The position numbers were made by a program, and so were the translations under genes. A stretch of DNA of 64,000 bases from Notamacropus eugenii. Taxonomy: Eukaryota > Chordata > Mammalia > Diprotodontia > Macropodidae. The stretch covers positions 246,531,536-246,595,535 of the forward strand of contig NC_092877.1 in the NCBI RefSeq assembly GCF_028372415.1, written 5' to 3'. This document shows positions 1 to 12,110 of the stretch, one piece after another (positions within the stretch are counted from its first letter, which is position 1; each line of letters begins with the position of its first letter). The notes beneath the pieces are model-generated. The model was not told the origin of the DNA. It did no database searches and was given only the letters and a program-made list of their open reading frames with translations.

Positions 1-929
1 AGGGAAATTCTGTTTTGAAATAGCTGCCATAAAAGGGAAATGTAGCAAAATTCGTCAAGGAGCATGAAGAGGAGAGTAAATGGAGTTTAGCAAAGAAACA
101 GTTTAGTAGGGAGATAGAATTACTGTGGAGATTTAGTAATAAACTAAATATGACCTCTCCACTGTAGTAAGATGACTTTAAAAGAAAATAGACAAGAATT
201 TGACCTTGCATCATATAAAGACAATAGTCATGAAAGCCAGATATAATGACAGTTGAGGGTGGGAGGGAAATCTATACCAAGACAAATAATGTTTTTTTTT
301 TAAATTTAAAGTTGAATTTCTACCTAGTCAAATACATTCATTTTCAAATAAATATGGAAAGTAAAGACACCATTTAAGAAAATAAATAGGTTTTGAATTG
401 GCTGTTACTTTAGCACCCATTAATGTTATATGATTTACTAACATTATTACTACATAATAATAGATATTTTATAGTGAGTTTTGGTTTAGGTGAAACATAT
501 AATCTGTTTCAGAGAATTTTCAGTGTTAATGAATCTTTCAAATTAAGACCCGAGTTTGGTAGTAAAAAAGATTGTTGTGTCACCCTATCTTTTTCCCCAA
601 TGGGGATGGAATACTATGTAATTCAGTAGTTAAATGTCAGCTTCCATACAGATTCTCAGCTTAAGTAACCCCTGAACTTCAGTCTCTGCTGGTGCATTGC
701 TTCATTGCTGCTACAGTTAAAACAACCTGACCTGAAGTAAAGCTTCATCCTTTCAAAAAAATTCCTTCAGGAAGGTTATGTAAGAGAGTCCACCAAGTAA
801 TTTTGCTCACAAAGGATAGTACTCTAATTTAATTCCCTCTCAGAAACAGATGCAAATAATTTCATTTAAACAGCTTACTTTTCAATAAGGTATCGCTTTC
901 CTGCACAGCCTACCAAGCATGCAACACAT
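1..929. other. AT-rich unique sequence, no feature recognised
   Basis: No coding frame with recognisable protein content, no repeat family and no RNA gene could be identified. The 68-codon open frame at 423-629 has no recognisable motif and is what AT-rich random sequence gives. Confidence 0.6.
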
Positions 930-961
930 ATATGTATATATGTACATATATATACATATTA

Positions 962-995
<34 letters not shown>

Positions 996-1165
996 CTGAT
1001 ATAGAGAGGTAGATGGAGATAGATATAGAAATAGATGGAGAGATTCAATGAGATTAATCCTCTCATAAGCAGAGAGGACTAAGGAAGCATAGTTCCTTTG
1101 CTAGTTCCAAGAAGATAGATAGATGATGGGTAGATAGATAGATATTTAAATAGATGGATAGATAG
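930..1165. repeat. TA-rich and GATA microsatellites
   Basis: A (TA)n/(TATG)n tract at about 930-995 is followed by interrupted (GATA)n/(TAGA)n at about 1010-1165. These are simple tandem repeats seen directly in the sequence, lying just upstream of a SINE. Confidence 0.85.
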
Positions 1166-1170
1166 ATTTA

Positions 1171-1437
1171 AACATCTAGATGGTGCAATAGACAATGGTC
1201 TGGACTTTGAGGCAGGAAGACTTGAGTTCAAATGAAATCTCAGATAATTACTAGCTATGTAATACTGGGCAAGTCATTTAACTTTTCTTTGCCACAGTTT
1301 TATTATCAGCAAAGTAGAGTTAATAATAGCACCTACCTCTCACAGTTGTAAGAACCAAATGAGATAATAACTATGAAGTGTGCTTCACACGATGCCTGAC
1401 ACATTGTGGGCACTCTATGAGAGTTAGTCATTATTAA
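1171..1437 (+). mobile_element. CORE/MIR-type tRNA-derived SINE
   Basis: A tRNA-like head (gtctggactttgaggcagga, then gagttcaaat as the degenerate B box) is followed by the CORE-like body (ttactagctatgtaatactg, gggcaagtcatttaac, tgagataataa). It ends in the usual tail (tgcctgacacattgtgggca, then a TTATTA-type end). The order and spacing match the MIR/Ther-1/Mar-1 group of mammalian SINEs. It is diverged, so old. Assignment to one marsupial subfamily needs a library comparison. Confidence 0.75.
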
Positions 1438-2039
1438 TTAGATACATATATAGTTATAGATATTGGTGTAGATATGCAGATATGGTAAGACAATGAAAAG
1501 AAATTTAGGGGAAAAACCACATAAGCTGGAGAGATAGGCATCAGTTTGTGATCTGATTCCTACAAGGAATATAGAAATTGCTAAAATAATAGATTCTCTT
1601 AAGTATTTATGCTTACTACACAATTTTGGGCTACAAAGTACTACCCCAAGTAATCTCTCAGATACGTATTAAGAACAATCAGTTTCTTGGAAAATCTCTT
1701 CACAGGTATAACTCTTCATTGAAAAATTAGCCCAAATGCTCATCAGTCCATTAGATAAATTCTCAGATATCAACATGCGTCATTACTGCCTGTCTCCTCT
1801 CTTCTGTTGTTCTGCCCAGAGGAAGATAAACTCCGTGGCCAAAAGCTGCCTTTTTCCCTCTGGGTTTCCTGTCTACATTTCTTATTCAAGTATCAAGCCT
1901 TAAACCCAATTTACTGTGGAACTCATAGAGTGAACAACAAGTCCCCACCCACCTAGCACAGAGTAGATATAATAACTAAATAGTAATTGTTTCTCTTTTA
2001 CCAAGGAAGCCTGGGGTCTTCCCCTCACATTTTTTTTTT
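1438..2039. other. Unique sequence, no feature recognised
   Basis: No protein domain, RNA gene or repeat family was recognised. The short minus-strand frame at 1438-1623 has no family motif. Confidence 0.5.
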
Positions 2040-2044
2040 TTTAT

Positions 2045-2345
2045 TGAAAGGGCCATCCCTTGAGTAACTTAAAGAAACCTACTGATTGAATGGGTGTATC
2101 TCATTCAAAGTAAGATTGTGATAAGACCTAAGCCTGAAAGGGACAGGGTTTCACATTGCCTCCTTGGACATTTCCAGTCACTCTGATGAATATCATGCCA
2201 CTGGACCCAGGTGGCTCAGGAGAATAAAGTGAGGCATGTGACTTTGCACAGCCCTCCATCACTCAAATCAAAGTCAGCTGTAAGTCATGTCATCATCTTG
2301 ATGTCATGGTCCTCTTCAAGAATGAAGGACAAACACAGCAACAAC
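2045..2345 (+). mobile_element. Marsupial SINE with (AAC)n tail, probably RTE-driven
   Basis: The segment contains the blocks gacatttccagtcac, ctgatgaatatcatgccact, ggacccaggtggctc, gtgaggcatgtgactttgca and tgatgtcatggtcctcttca. It ends in atgaaggacaaacacagcaacaac. This order is typical of an abundant marsupial SINE whose short AAC-rich tail resembles RTE/Bov-B-mobilised elements rather than a poly(A) tail. The family name is inferred from memory of the consensus. Confidence 0.6.
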
Positions 2346-2574
2346 CTAGTCATAAATGCTTTATGGACTAATTCAATGTGATTAATCCTTTCACAGGCAG
2401 AGAACATGGAATGGAGTTGCTTTGCTAGTTCCAAAGACAAAAATGAGTGATTTATCCTAAATTATATAACTAGCTCTGAGTGGCTATATGTATCTTTTTC
2501 CCCATGTAGAAATGCAAACAGTTCAACCTTGTTAAGCCCCTTATGATTTCTTACTCATGTTTACATTTTTGTCC

Positions 2575-3052
2575 TTCTCTTCAGTCTTGCCCATCAATTG
2601 AGGAAAGGCTGAACAAGTTGCAGTATATGGTTCTGATGGGACAATGTTATGCTATAGGAAATGATGAGGAATATGGCTTCAAAAAAAAAAAAAAAAAACC
2701 TCGGGAGACTTATATGAACGTATACAAAGTGAAGTGAGAAGGAACAGGAGAACAATATTCACATTAATGTCCATATTATATTAATGATTAAGTCAGAAAG
2801 ACTTATCGACTGTATATTAACACAATGATCCGTATGAATATAGAAATGATGAACTTTGAGTGCAGACTGAAGAATTTTGTCATTTTCTTTTTTTTCCCCC
2901 TTTTTTGCAACATGCTCGGTATAGAATATGTTTTGTATGAAAGCTCTATAATAGATATCATATTGTTTGTCTTCTCAATGAATGGGATAGAGATTAGAGG
3001 CAGGGAGAGAGTTCAGAACTCAAAATTAATAAATTAATATTAAAAATCAACA
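2575..3052 (+). mobile_element. Old L1, 3' end (ORF2 C-terminus plus 3' UTR)
   Basis: The translation across 2590-2740 carries the L1 ORF2 C-terminal theme (CPSIEERLNKLQYM, then a degraded EYY.AIRNDE-like block). It is followed by a 3' UTR with ttttgcaacatgctcggtat, gatatcatattgtttgtctt and an A-rich end (aactcaaaattaataaatta). An A17 run interrupts the coding remnant at about 2681-2697. It is 5'-truncated, as most L1 copies are, and belongs to an older subfamily than the minus-strand L1s at 34 and 60 kb. Confidence 0.7.
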
Positions 3053-5240
3053 CAATTTTTAAAAATTTATATTTTTTAACATTTATTTAATTTCACTTTA
3101 TGGTCTAGTGTATAGTTATTTTTGTAAGAACACCTTGAAATTCTGAGATATATGCACATCTGCAATTTTCATTTTGTATAATTTATTATTACCACTTCTT
3201 CCATGCAAATTATCAAGAGTCCCATCAAATTATATTTTTCTTTCCTTTGGGTACATGATTAAACTAATTATGTCTACTCCTTCATAGTGTTTTCCACTGT
3301 CAACCAGTAAGACATCCTCTGTTTTCAATACAACTTTCTTCCATCTTCTGGCTAATTTTATATTGTATATACCAAAATTGATACCATTCAGTTAATTCAG
3401 ATAATGTTCTAATTACTGCACAAAAGCTCACATCTAAAGTGGTGATAGGTAAATGTTTATAGGTCATCACAATAACAATGCAATTCTTATGATTCTTATT
3501 ATGAAAGTAACATGAGACTACATAAATACAAGGACAAGTTAGTAAGTTTTTTTTCATTTAATGAGTTATGGCAAGATACACACACACATTCTTTTTTAAG
3601 TGACCAACTTGTTGTTATTGACTTTTTCCATAATTTCATAATTGGAAACAGATAAAATGTGTTCCTAAATCTGAACTAAGAGCCTTTCCAGACTAGTAAA
3701 ATCTTCCAGAGCTTTTGCTCTACTTGTCATAACTTTTGAGAACCAAGGGTTGCTTCCATGTCAAAAAGGAAGCATTACAGAGGTATATGGTGGAATTTTT
3801 AAAAATCCTGTTTCTATCACTATATTGACCAGTACATTCTCATACTGGATCCTACCTGTTCTCCCTCCCTCCTAAAATCTCCATATTAGGAACTATGTCA
3901 TCTCTCACTTTAGCCAGATGTTGTTATAGGCTTAAAGTCTTATGATATTCCCTGGCCATCAGCCACTTTAAAGTTGCTGGATATTTGATTGTAATACTGT
4001 TAACATTCTAACATTAACTTTGATGGACCTTTCCTTCCTCTGCATCATCAGGCACTCAGCAGGTTACCTGCTTGTTACTTCACAAATTGCCTCCTCCTAT
4101 CTCTGACATGGTTGAACTTCTGGCTCCATTAACTTCTCTGCTAGATTCCTTATGCCCTTCTGCTTTCATTCATTGGTCCTTTAATGATCTTTAATTTATT
4201 AATAGAGGAAATTTTCTTCAAACTTGTCAATTATCACATTAACATTTTATCCAAAATCCCAATACCCCAATTAAGACTTTTCTGCTTTTTGGACCTCTTT
4301 TTGATCCTGTAGTTCTCCTCTTTTTCTCATCTACATGTATCCAAATGCCTCTGGATTGCCTTGTTCCACCTGCCCACCAAAGAAAATAAATACATATATC
4401 CACTTGGTTTTGATATGCTTATATATCACCATGAATGAATTATTCATCAGGTTAAAAAATGATACCTTGATAATATCGTCATTATTCTAAGGATCATGGA
4501 TTTTGCCAAGAGAAAATGGAAAACTCTCAATTTTAAAGCATGTATGTATCATTTATTAGAACAAAAAACACGGAAAAACCTAGAAATTACCTAATATTAT
4601 TAATTTAATTCTGCTTTATGCTGTTGTTTTCTCAAAACTTATCTTAACATTCAGGTTCCAAGATATTGTATATTATTAGTCTAATATAGATTAATATAGA
4701 ACTGGCATTTGATGTGCATAGTTCCAAACATAGCTTGATAAATACAATGTGATTCTGGTCTTGAAGTCATTACTAGTAAGTATGTCTGAAGTGAAAGGAT
4801 TCCTTCTTACATGCTAAAAAGCAGACACTCCTAAATATAACTATTTTCTGGTTAGCTGTAGCGCAATAGAAAGGCATTCAGAAGGAACGATAAAATTTTA
4901 CTATTATCTGTTATAGATGTGGCTGTTTTGTAAGTACATGAGATTCATGACAAAATCTATTAAAAATTAACAAAACAAAAAATTGGAGCATTGATACAAT
5001 ATTAAGTATCTATTTATTTTTCTTATAGTTTAGCTTCTAATTTCAAAACTATCCTACTTATACTTCAGAGTGAAATGGCAAAGCAAATTATCAGAATAAG
5101 TAATAATATTCCATTCTCCTTCAGCATATAAAAAAGATATGTATTGGCTCAATAAAATCTCCCTGTAAATGATAAGGCATCGAACTGTCAAGGTCCTAGA
5201 TTTTTGCATAACACTAATTAGAACATTTAGCTCTGTGTCT
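3053..5240. other. AT-rich unique sequence, no feature recognised
   Basis: About 2.2 kb without recognisable coding content or repeat family. A short (CA)n lies near 3579-3590. The minus frame at 3300-3557 (85 codons) has no recognisable domain, and its composition matches the surrounding DNA. Confidence 0.5.
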
Positions 5241-5244
5241 GAAT

Positions 5245-5765
5245 AAGTTCTGGTATATATATGAAAGTAGGGGAATACTATTGTTCAATAAGAAATGACA
5301 AACAGGCAGACATCAGAAAAAACCTAGAAAGACTTATATGTACTAATGCTGAGGAAATTGAGCAAAACCAGGAGAACATTATACACAGTAACAGCCACAG
5401 CGTGCAAGGACTGTTCTTGACAGACTTAATCCTTCACAGCAATGCAAGGGCCTAAAACGTTTGCAAAGAATTCATAATGCAAAATGCTATCTACATCCAG
5501 AGAACAAAATATGGAGTCGGAATGCAGAATGAAGTAGACTATTTTTTCTTTTGTTATGTGTTGTTTTTCATATGATTTCTACCACTCTTTATTCTTCTTC
5601 TATGCAATATGACTAATCTGAAAATGTGTTTAATAGGAATGCCTGTGTAGAGCCCATATAAGATTGCATGACATCTTGGGGAGGGAGGAAAAAGAGAGGG
5701 AGAGAAAATGTGGAACTTACTGAAGTGATTGTTGAAAGTTGAAAAATAAATTACTAATTTTGGGG
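5245..5765 (+). mobile_element. Old L1, 3' end
   Basis: The frame at 5261-5455 begins with the ORF2 C-terminal signature GEYYCSIRNDKQADIRKN. The spliceosomal-looking run aaccaggagaacattataca and aatgctatctacatccagag are landmarks of this marsupial L1 3' UTR. It ends at an A-rich tail (gaaagttgaaaaataaatta). It is truncated at its 5' side and belongs to the same old subfamily as the copies at 2575 and 20118. Confidence 0.75.
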
Positions 5766-5799
5766 AAAATATTTAGCTCTAATGTTACATTCTTGACTC

Positions 5800-6072
5800 A
5801 TTTAAAATCACTCCCCTTCACACAGTAGACACTCTAGAAAAATCGATACTCAAATGAGATATTCCCTCTCTTGTTTAGACACCTTCTCATGTACTGAAAC
5901 AAAAGATAATAATGTGCCCCTGCCTCACCTTTCTCTCATACAATTTTGACCTCCCTTCAAATATAATCCTGCTCCACACATCTTTCTTTAATCCACAGTT
6001 TTTAACATTTTGAGCTGCCAAATTCTTTTGTATTTATTTTTCTCTGTGCATGTTGCATTTTCCCAGTAGAAA
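5800..6072 (+). mobile_element. L2 LINE, 3' end fragment
   Basis: The sequence follows the mammalian L2 3' end in order (cctcccttcaaatataatcc, tttctttaatccacag, ttttgtatttatttttctct, gtgcatgttgcattttccca, gtagaa). The terminal part of L2 is missing, because the match stops where the HAL1 at 6073 begins. That suggests the HAL1 inserted into it. Divergence is high, so the call is moderate. Confidence 0.5.
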
Positions 6073-7833
6073 ATGAGGCCCTGGGAGCAGACCCAAGATG
6101 GCAGAGTAGAAAGACAGACCTGTTGTAGCCCTCTCCTCATAACCCATGAAATACCTGTAAAAAATGACTCAAAACAAATTCTAGAGCAGCAGAAGCGACA
6201 AAATGAAGGAGTGAAACAAATTTCCAGCCTCAGACAGTCTGGAAAGGTCGAAAGGAAAGGTCTATTGCACAGGGCTCAAAGCAGAGCACAGCTTAGCATT
6301 GACCTCTCAGCACTGCAGGGACAGGACTCAAGCAGGCTTCAGGGCATGGAATCATGGGCAGCAGCAATTCCCAGATTTATCAAGCCACAAACACCAAAGA
6401 CAACTTCAAAGGTCAGTGAGAAAGCTCTTTCACCTAGGTGAGCAAGGTCCAGTCCTAGCCCTAACCCCAGGATGCTGGAAATCACTTTGGCACAGCATCC
6501 ATTTTTGGAGCTCTTGGCCTAAAGATCCTGGGGGAATTGAATAGCCAAACTGGATCTCAGTCCTGAGTGATGGCCCTGGGATGAGAAAGAGAGCTGGTGT
6601 AGTGGAACTGGTGGAGGCACTGGAAATGGAATTTGACTCACACATCCTGGGCAAAAAAGTTTGTGCTTATTTCCGGACCACAGCCCAAGCCAGGAGAGGA
6701 GTAAACACTTCTCCCTTGGTTGTGCCATCTTGAAGGAACTGAAAACTGACAGGTCCCTAGAGTATATTCTTCACTTTGCAAAGGACTCTAAAGTCAAGTA
6801 ACTGGCTGAGAAAATGCCAAAAAAGGGGGAAAATAAGACTATAGAAGGTTACTTTCTTGGTGAACAGGTATTTTTTCCATCTTTTTAGAAGAGGAAGAAC
6901 AAAGAATACTGTCAGAGAAAGACATAAAAGTGAAGACTTCTACAACCAAAACCATCAAAAAATGCATACACACACACACAAACACACACGCGTATTGAGA
7001 CAGAGGGCACAAGGTGAGTTGAATAGGAAGGGATGATATCTAAAAAAATAAAATTCAGAGGTGAGAGAGGAATATATTGGAAGGAGAAAAGGAGAAATGT
7101 AGTGAGACAAATGATCTCTCATAAAAGAAGGAAGAAAAAACTTTTCTAATGGAGGGGGAAAGGAGGGGAGATGAGAGGGGAAAAGTGAAGCTACCTCTCA
7201 TCACATTTTGCTTACAGAGAGAATATGAGGCACACTCAATTTGGTATGGATAACTATCTTACATTACAGGAGAGTAGGGGAGAAAGAGAGAAGTGCAGTA
7301 TGGGGGGATGATAGAAGGGAGGGCAAATGGGAGGAAGAAGTCATCAAAAATAAACCCTTTTGGGGAGGTACAAGGTCAAGAGAGAGAAAAGAATGAATGG
7401 GGGGCAGGACAGGATAGAGGGAAGTATAGTCTTTCACAACATGATTGCTACAGAAATCTTTTGCATAACTACACATGTATAGCCTGTATTGAATTGCTTG
7501 TCTTCTCAGTAGGGATGGTTGGGAAGGGAGGAAGGTAGAGAACATGGAACTCAAAGTTTTGGAATAAATTTGTTGAGAATTGTTTTGGCACGTGGCTGTG
7601 AAATAAGAAATACAGGTAATGGGCTATAGAAATCTATCTTACCCTACAAGAAACGAGAGAAGAGAGGAATACGGTAAGGGAGGGGTGTGATAGAAGCAAG
7701 GGAAAGTTGGGGATTGGTAATCATAATGCACTGTCTTCGGGTAGGGGCAGTGGAGAGACAGAGAAAATTTGGAATTCAAAATCTTGTGGAAAAGAGTGTT
7801 GAAAACTAAAAATAAATAAATAAATTGCTAGGG
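6073..7833 (+). mobile_element. HAL1 (half-L1), copy 1, ORF1 mostly deleted
   Basis: The 5' end has the family start (gacccaagatggcagagtag) and a 5' UTR of about 740 bp. An ORF1 start follows at 6814, then a jump into the post-ORF1 region with an AC-rich microsatellite (about 6967-6990). After that come the typical GA-rich inter-ORF/3' segment and an end of type gttgaaaactaaaaataaat. ORF2 is absent. About 1 kb of ORF1 is missing compared with the copies at 9033 and 37101. HAL1 elements are known L1 derivatives mobilised in trans. I could not find a convincing target-site duplication. Confidence 0.85.
6814..6962 (+). pseudogene. HAL1 ORF1 N-terminal remnant
   Basis: The start ATGCCAAAAAAGGGG encodes the MPKKG-type N-terminus found in the other copies, followed by a degraded KTIEGYFLGEQ block. 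About 50 codons remain before sequence homology jumps to the region downstream of ORF1. The coiled coil, RRM and C-terminal domains are all lost. The frame is also broken, and no protein can be expected. Confidence 0.75.
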
Positions 7834-8115
7834 TTAAACAGTACGTATAATTTTTGAAATTTGAGGGGATATAATGAGGAAAATCCAATGAAGGGTGACC
7901 AATTGCACAAGAAGATTTTAAACTAGTGAATCAAACAAACACTTGAAAATCTATAAATGTTTATGATGAAAAAGAGGAAATTAGAGTGGACATGACAGAC
8001 CTTTCTGTGAAGAAGGACTTGAAAGATTCATGGAAAATTGAAAGACTTATTTGCCTATGATCTGAGAAATTAGAACTGGTAGCAATGGAAGGAAATTATT
8101 GAGAAGTTATTGAAG

Positions 8116-8117
<2 letters not shown>
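7834..8117. other. Unique sequence between repeats
   Basis: AT-rich sequence with no recognisable protein or repeat family. It lies between the end of a HAL1 and a (CT)n tract. Confidence 0.4.
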
Positions 8118-8189
<72 letters not shown>

Positions 8190-8208
8190 ATGTTTGTGTG
8201 TCTGTGTG
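8118..8208. repeat. (CT)n microsatellite followed by TG-rich tract
   Basis: An almost perfect CT dinucleotide run spans about 8118-8176 and grades into a TG-rich stretch to about 8208. It is seen directly. Confidence 0.95.
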
Positions 8209-8329
8209 AAACTTAAAAACAAACTGCTTGACAAATGAAATAACAAAATGTTCTACCTTAGAACATCAAGAAATATTTAAATGGAATGATAATGTTAAGG
8301 ATGTTGTTTAAATCCTATTTAAGTATAAA

Positions 8330-8404
8330 TTAGACTATATGATCTTGTGGTGCCTTCTGCGAGTCTATCGGTATTGCATTCTAACAATTTATGATTCTAT
8401 GATT
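8330..8404 (+). mobile_element. CR1/L3-type LINE 3' terminus
   Basis: The segment ends in a partial direct repeat (ttatgattctatgattt), the short 3' repeat characteristic of CR1-group LINEs. Upstream it has an actatatgatcttgtggtgcc block that resembles the CR1/L3 3' UTR. Only the terminus is recognisable. Confidence 0.45.
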
Positions 8405-9020
8405 TGCATAATAGATGTGTTTGGATTAATTTACCTCCATGATCTTTTTTGGTTCAATTATAATTTTGCTTTTAATAATACAAACATTCTGATTTTTTAT
8501 TTGTTTCTTCATTGATGCACACAGCGTTTGAAATTGTCTTTTGGCAGGCCCTTTTAACACATATTCATTACTCTTTCAGTCAGTGTAGTCAATGAGTCTT
8601 ATCCTACGTGCTGTTCATCAACATTGAACACATTGTTTCCTATGATACTTTGGTCTCTTTTCTTAAAATATCTGTCATTTTCTACCTATCACTACACATA
8701 AATACACTTTCTAAAGCACAAGGTCTCCTTATTTTGACCTCTTCCCTTTAGTTATTTCCACCAAATGACAAAACTTCATCAAAAGTCTTGAGCCTTCTAT
8801 AATTTGATACTGTCATGGTTTCCTTTCCTGACATGCTTCTTTTCCATGTCTCATATGCAGTCTTAGTTTCTGTAGTCTGTCTAGGTAAAATTTAACTATT
8901 AGCAGGTCATAGGAGCTCCTCAGAACTTTTCTACTAATGCCTGAGTCACACAAGTATGTTACATGACAAATAAATTCTTATATATTATTTATTCATGGCA
9001 TTTTATTATCTTGCTATAAA
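8405..9020. other. Unique sequence, no feature recognised
   Basis: No coding frame or repeat family was recognised. The 3' edge is the insertion site of the next HAL1, whose left TSD starts at 9021. Confidence 0.5.
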
Positions 9021-9032
9021 TGCATGAAAATC

Positions 9033-10921
9033 GAAGATGGCAGAGTAGAAAGATACACATATGCTAGCTCCTAACCCACAGCCCATAAAATACTGGTAAA
9101 GAACTCCCAATATATTCTGGAGCAGCAGAAGCCACAGAACAATGGAGTGGAGGAGATTTCTGTTCCAGAGAGACCTGAAAAACTGACACAAAAGGTCCGT
9201 CAAGCACTCGACCTGGAGCAGTGCCCAGCACTGCCTTGGCTGCACCGAACTGAGGGGAGCAGATCTGAGCAGGCTTCAGGGACGGAATCTCCAGTCACAG
9301 CGCAGGTCTCTCCACCCACAGGCACCAAGGGTCAGTGAGAGTGTCTTTTCAGCTTGCCTAGAGGGGAGCAGGGTGTCTCCATAACTCAGGCCCCCTCAGG
9401 ATGCAGTAGCAGAGGCAGCTCCAGACAGGGGCTCCCAAAGCAGGCAGGAGCTTGGATCCATTGTTGAAGGAATCCACATAAACCCCCTGAGGGAACTAAG
9501 CCCCGAGTTTCAGCCCTGCCCCCACCTGAGCACCAGAACTTATTCTCACACTGAATAGTAGCCCCCCCCACCAAAAGCCCTGAAGCTGGGAAGTAACATT
9601 TGAATCTCAGTCCCTAAGTGCTAGGTGGGCAAATCTGGAGGCATGGTGGGTATGGAGAGGAAACTCAGAAGTCAAGTCACTGGGTGGAAAAATGCCCAGA
9701 AAAGGGGAAAAAAAAAAAAAAACAAGACCATAGAAGGTTACTTTCTTGGTGAACGGATATCTCCTCCCATCCTTTAGGATGAGGAAGAACAAAGCTTACC
9801 ATCAGGGAAAGACATAGAAGTCAAGGCTTCTGTATCCCAAACTTCCAAAATAAATATTCAGTAGTCTCAGGCCATGGAAGAACTCAGAGGATTTTGAAAA
9901 GCAAGTTAGAGAGGTGAAGGAAAAACTGGGAAGAGATATAAGAGAGATGCAAGAAAAGCATGAAAAGCAGCTCAACACCTTGCTAAAGGAGATCCCAAAA
10001 AAATGCTGAAGAAAATAACACCTTGAAAAATAGGCTAACTCAATTGGCAAAAGAGGTTCAAAAAGCCAATGAGGAGAAGGATGCTTTAAAAAGCAAAATT
10101 AGCCAAATGAAAAAGGAGGTCCAAAAGCTCAATGAAGAAAATAGTTCTTTCAAAATTTGAATGGAACAGATGGAGGCTCATGACTCTATGAGAAAACAAA
10201 AAATCACAAAACAAAACTAAAAGAATGAAAAAATGGAAGATAATGTGAAATATCTCATTGGAAAAACAACTGACTTGGAAAACAGATCTAGGAGAGATAA
10301 TTTAAAAATTATGGGACTACCTGAAAGCCATGATCAAAAAAAAAAGAGCCTAGACATCATCTTTTATGAAATTATCAAGGAAAACTCTTCTGATATTCTG
10401 GAACCAGAGGGCAAAATAAGTATTCAAGGAATCCACAGATCACCACCTGAAAGAGATCCAAAAAGTTAAACTCCTAGGAACATTGTGGCCAATTCCAGAG
10501 TTCCCAGGTCAAGGAGAAAATATTGCAAGCAGCTAGAAAGAAACAATTCAAGTATTGTGGAAATACAATCAGGATAACACAAGATCTAGCAGCTTCTACG
10601 TTAAGGGATCGAAGGACATGGAATATTCCAGAAGTCAAAGGAACTAGGACTAAAACCAAGAATCACCTACCCAGCAAAACTGAGTATAATACTTCAGGGG
10701 AAAAAGTTGTCTTTAACTGAAATAGAGGACTTTCAAGCATTCTTGATGAAAAGACAAGAGCTGAAAAGAAAATTTGACTTTCAAACACAAGAATGAAGAG
10801 AAGCATGAAAAGATAAACAGCAAAGAGAAGTCATAAGGGACTTGTTAAAGTTGAACTGTTTACACTCCTACATAGAAAGACAATATTTGTAACTCTTGAA
10901 ACTTTTCAGTATCTGAAAACA

Positions 10922-10952
<31 letters not shown>

Positions 10953-11772
10953 CACAGAGTGAATTGAATAGGATGGGGTCATATCTTAAAAAAACTTAAA
11001 TTAAGTGGTTAGAGAGAATTATGTTGGGAGGAGAAAGGGAGAAATGGAGTAGGGCAAATTATCTCACAAAAGAGGCAAGCAAAAGACTTTTTAGTGGAGG
11101 GAAAAAGAGGGCAGGTGAGAGAACAACATAAAGTTTTCTCTCATCACATTCCTGTAAAGGAAGGAATAAAATGTCCACTCATTTTGGTATGGAAACCTAT
11201 CTTACAATACAGGAAAGTGGGGGAGAAGGGGATATGCAGGGTGGGGGGATGATGGAAGGGAGGGCAATGGGAGGAGGGAGCAATTTGAATTCAACACCCT
11301 TGGGGGGGACAGGATCCAAAGAGAGAATAGAAGCAATGTGGGGCAGGATAGGATGGAGGGAAATATAGTTAGTCTTACACAATACGAGTATTGTGGAAGT
11401 CATTTGCAAAACTACACAGATATGGCCTATATTGAATTGCGTTCTTCCCAAAGGGAAAGGGTGGGGAGGGAGGGATAAAGAGAAGTTGGAACTCAAAGTT
11501 TTAGGAACAACTGTGGAGTACTGTTCTTGCTACTAGGAAATAAGAAACACAGGTAATGAGGTATAGAAAGTTATCTGGCCCTACAGGACAAAAGAGAAGA
11601 TGGGGCAACGGAAGGGAGGGATGATAGAAGAGAGGGCAGATTGGTGATACGGTCAATTAGAATGCTCTGTGTTTTGGGGTGGGGGAGGGCACAAATGGGG
11701 AGAAAATTTGGAACACAAAATTTTGTGAAAATGAATGATAAAATTAAATAAATAAAATTAAGAAGAAAAAAG
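9033..11772 (+). mobile_element. HAL1 (half-L1), copy 2, full-length with perfect TSD
   Basis: A 12-bp direct repeat, tgcatgaaaatc, lies at 9021-9032 and again at 11773-11784, so both ends are defined. The order is: 5' UTR with the AAGATGGCAGAGTAG start, ORF1 from 9692 to about 10796, an (AC)n/(AG)n tract at about 10918-10952, a GA-rich inter-ORF/3' segment and an A-rich tail. Total length is about 2.74 kb with no ORF2. This is the classic HAL1 plan and TPRT (target-primed reverse transcription) outcome. The perfect TSD suggests a moderate age despite a broken ORF1. Confidence 0.93.
9692..10796 (+). pseudogene. HAL1 ORF1 (RNA-binding, broken)
   Basis: The start ATGCCCAGAAAAGGGG gives the MPRKG N-terminus. 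Downstream, a coiled-coil stretch (KEVQKANEEKDALKSK-like) is followed by the RRM region in an open frame at 10233-10469 (RRDNLKIMGLPESHDQ) and the C-terminal domain (KKQFKYCGNTIRITQDLAAS at 10523-10720). ORF1p normally trimerises through the coiled coil and packages its RNA. Here the reading frame is broken several times: an expanded A-run after codon 8, in-frame stops such as the one following TTCAAAATT near 10158, and a frame change near 10468. Confidence 0.85.
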
Positions 11773-11784
11773 TGCATGAAAATC

Positions 11785-11935
11785 AAATACATTAATTAAG
11801 TAACTATACATAAGGGCAAGGTTCTAAGTGCTGGAAGAGATGGAAATTTTCTGCTATGAAAATGCTTAATAGACCTAAATGAGACAGTATAAATCTACAA
11901 AGCAATTCTGATAATATTGTCAGACTTTGTTTTCT
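11785..11935. other. Spacer between HAL1 and SINE
   Basis: AT-rich unique sequence with no recognised feature. Confidence 0.4.
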
Positions 11936-12110
11936 CTGGCTGTGTGATATAGTGGATAAAGCGTTGGCCTCCAAGTCAATTCACCCTCCTTTGAAGTCTT
12001 GTCTCTAACAGATAAAGAATTCATGATTTTGGGTAAGTCACTTAAACATTGACTACTCCGTCCATCTCTTTAGATCATGAAATGCAGGTCAAGTATCACT
12101 CTATATATCT
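11936..12110 (+). mobile_element. tRNA-derived SINE, degraded
   Basis: The head tgtgtgatatagtggataaa, gcgttggcctccaagtca and the body landmark gggtaagtcacttaaa match the general layout of marsupial tRNA-derived SINEs. The B box and body are heavily diverged, so it is an old copy. Confidence 0.55.

Noticed and set aside
1171-1437. tRNA gene in the SINE heads (also at 11936, 13771, 18853)
   Set aside because: The heads have degenerate A/B boxes, no cloverleaf and a SINE body attached.
6073-6441. 122-codon frame at the start of HAL1 copy 1
   Set aside because: It lies in the 5' UTR upstream of the ORF1 start at 6814 and has no counterpart of similar sequence in the other copies.
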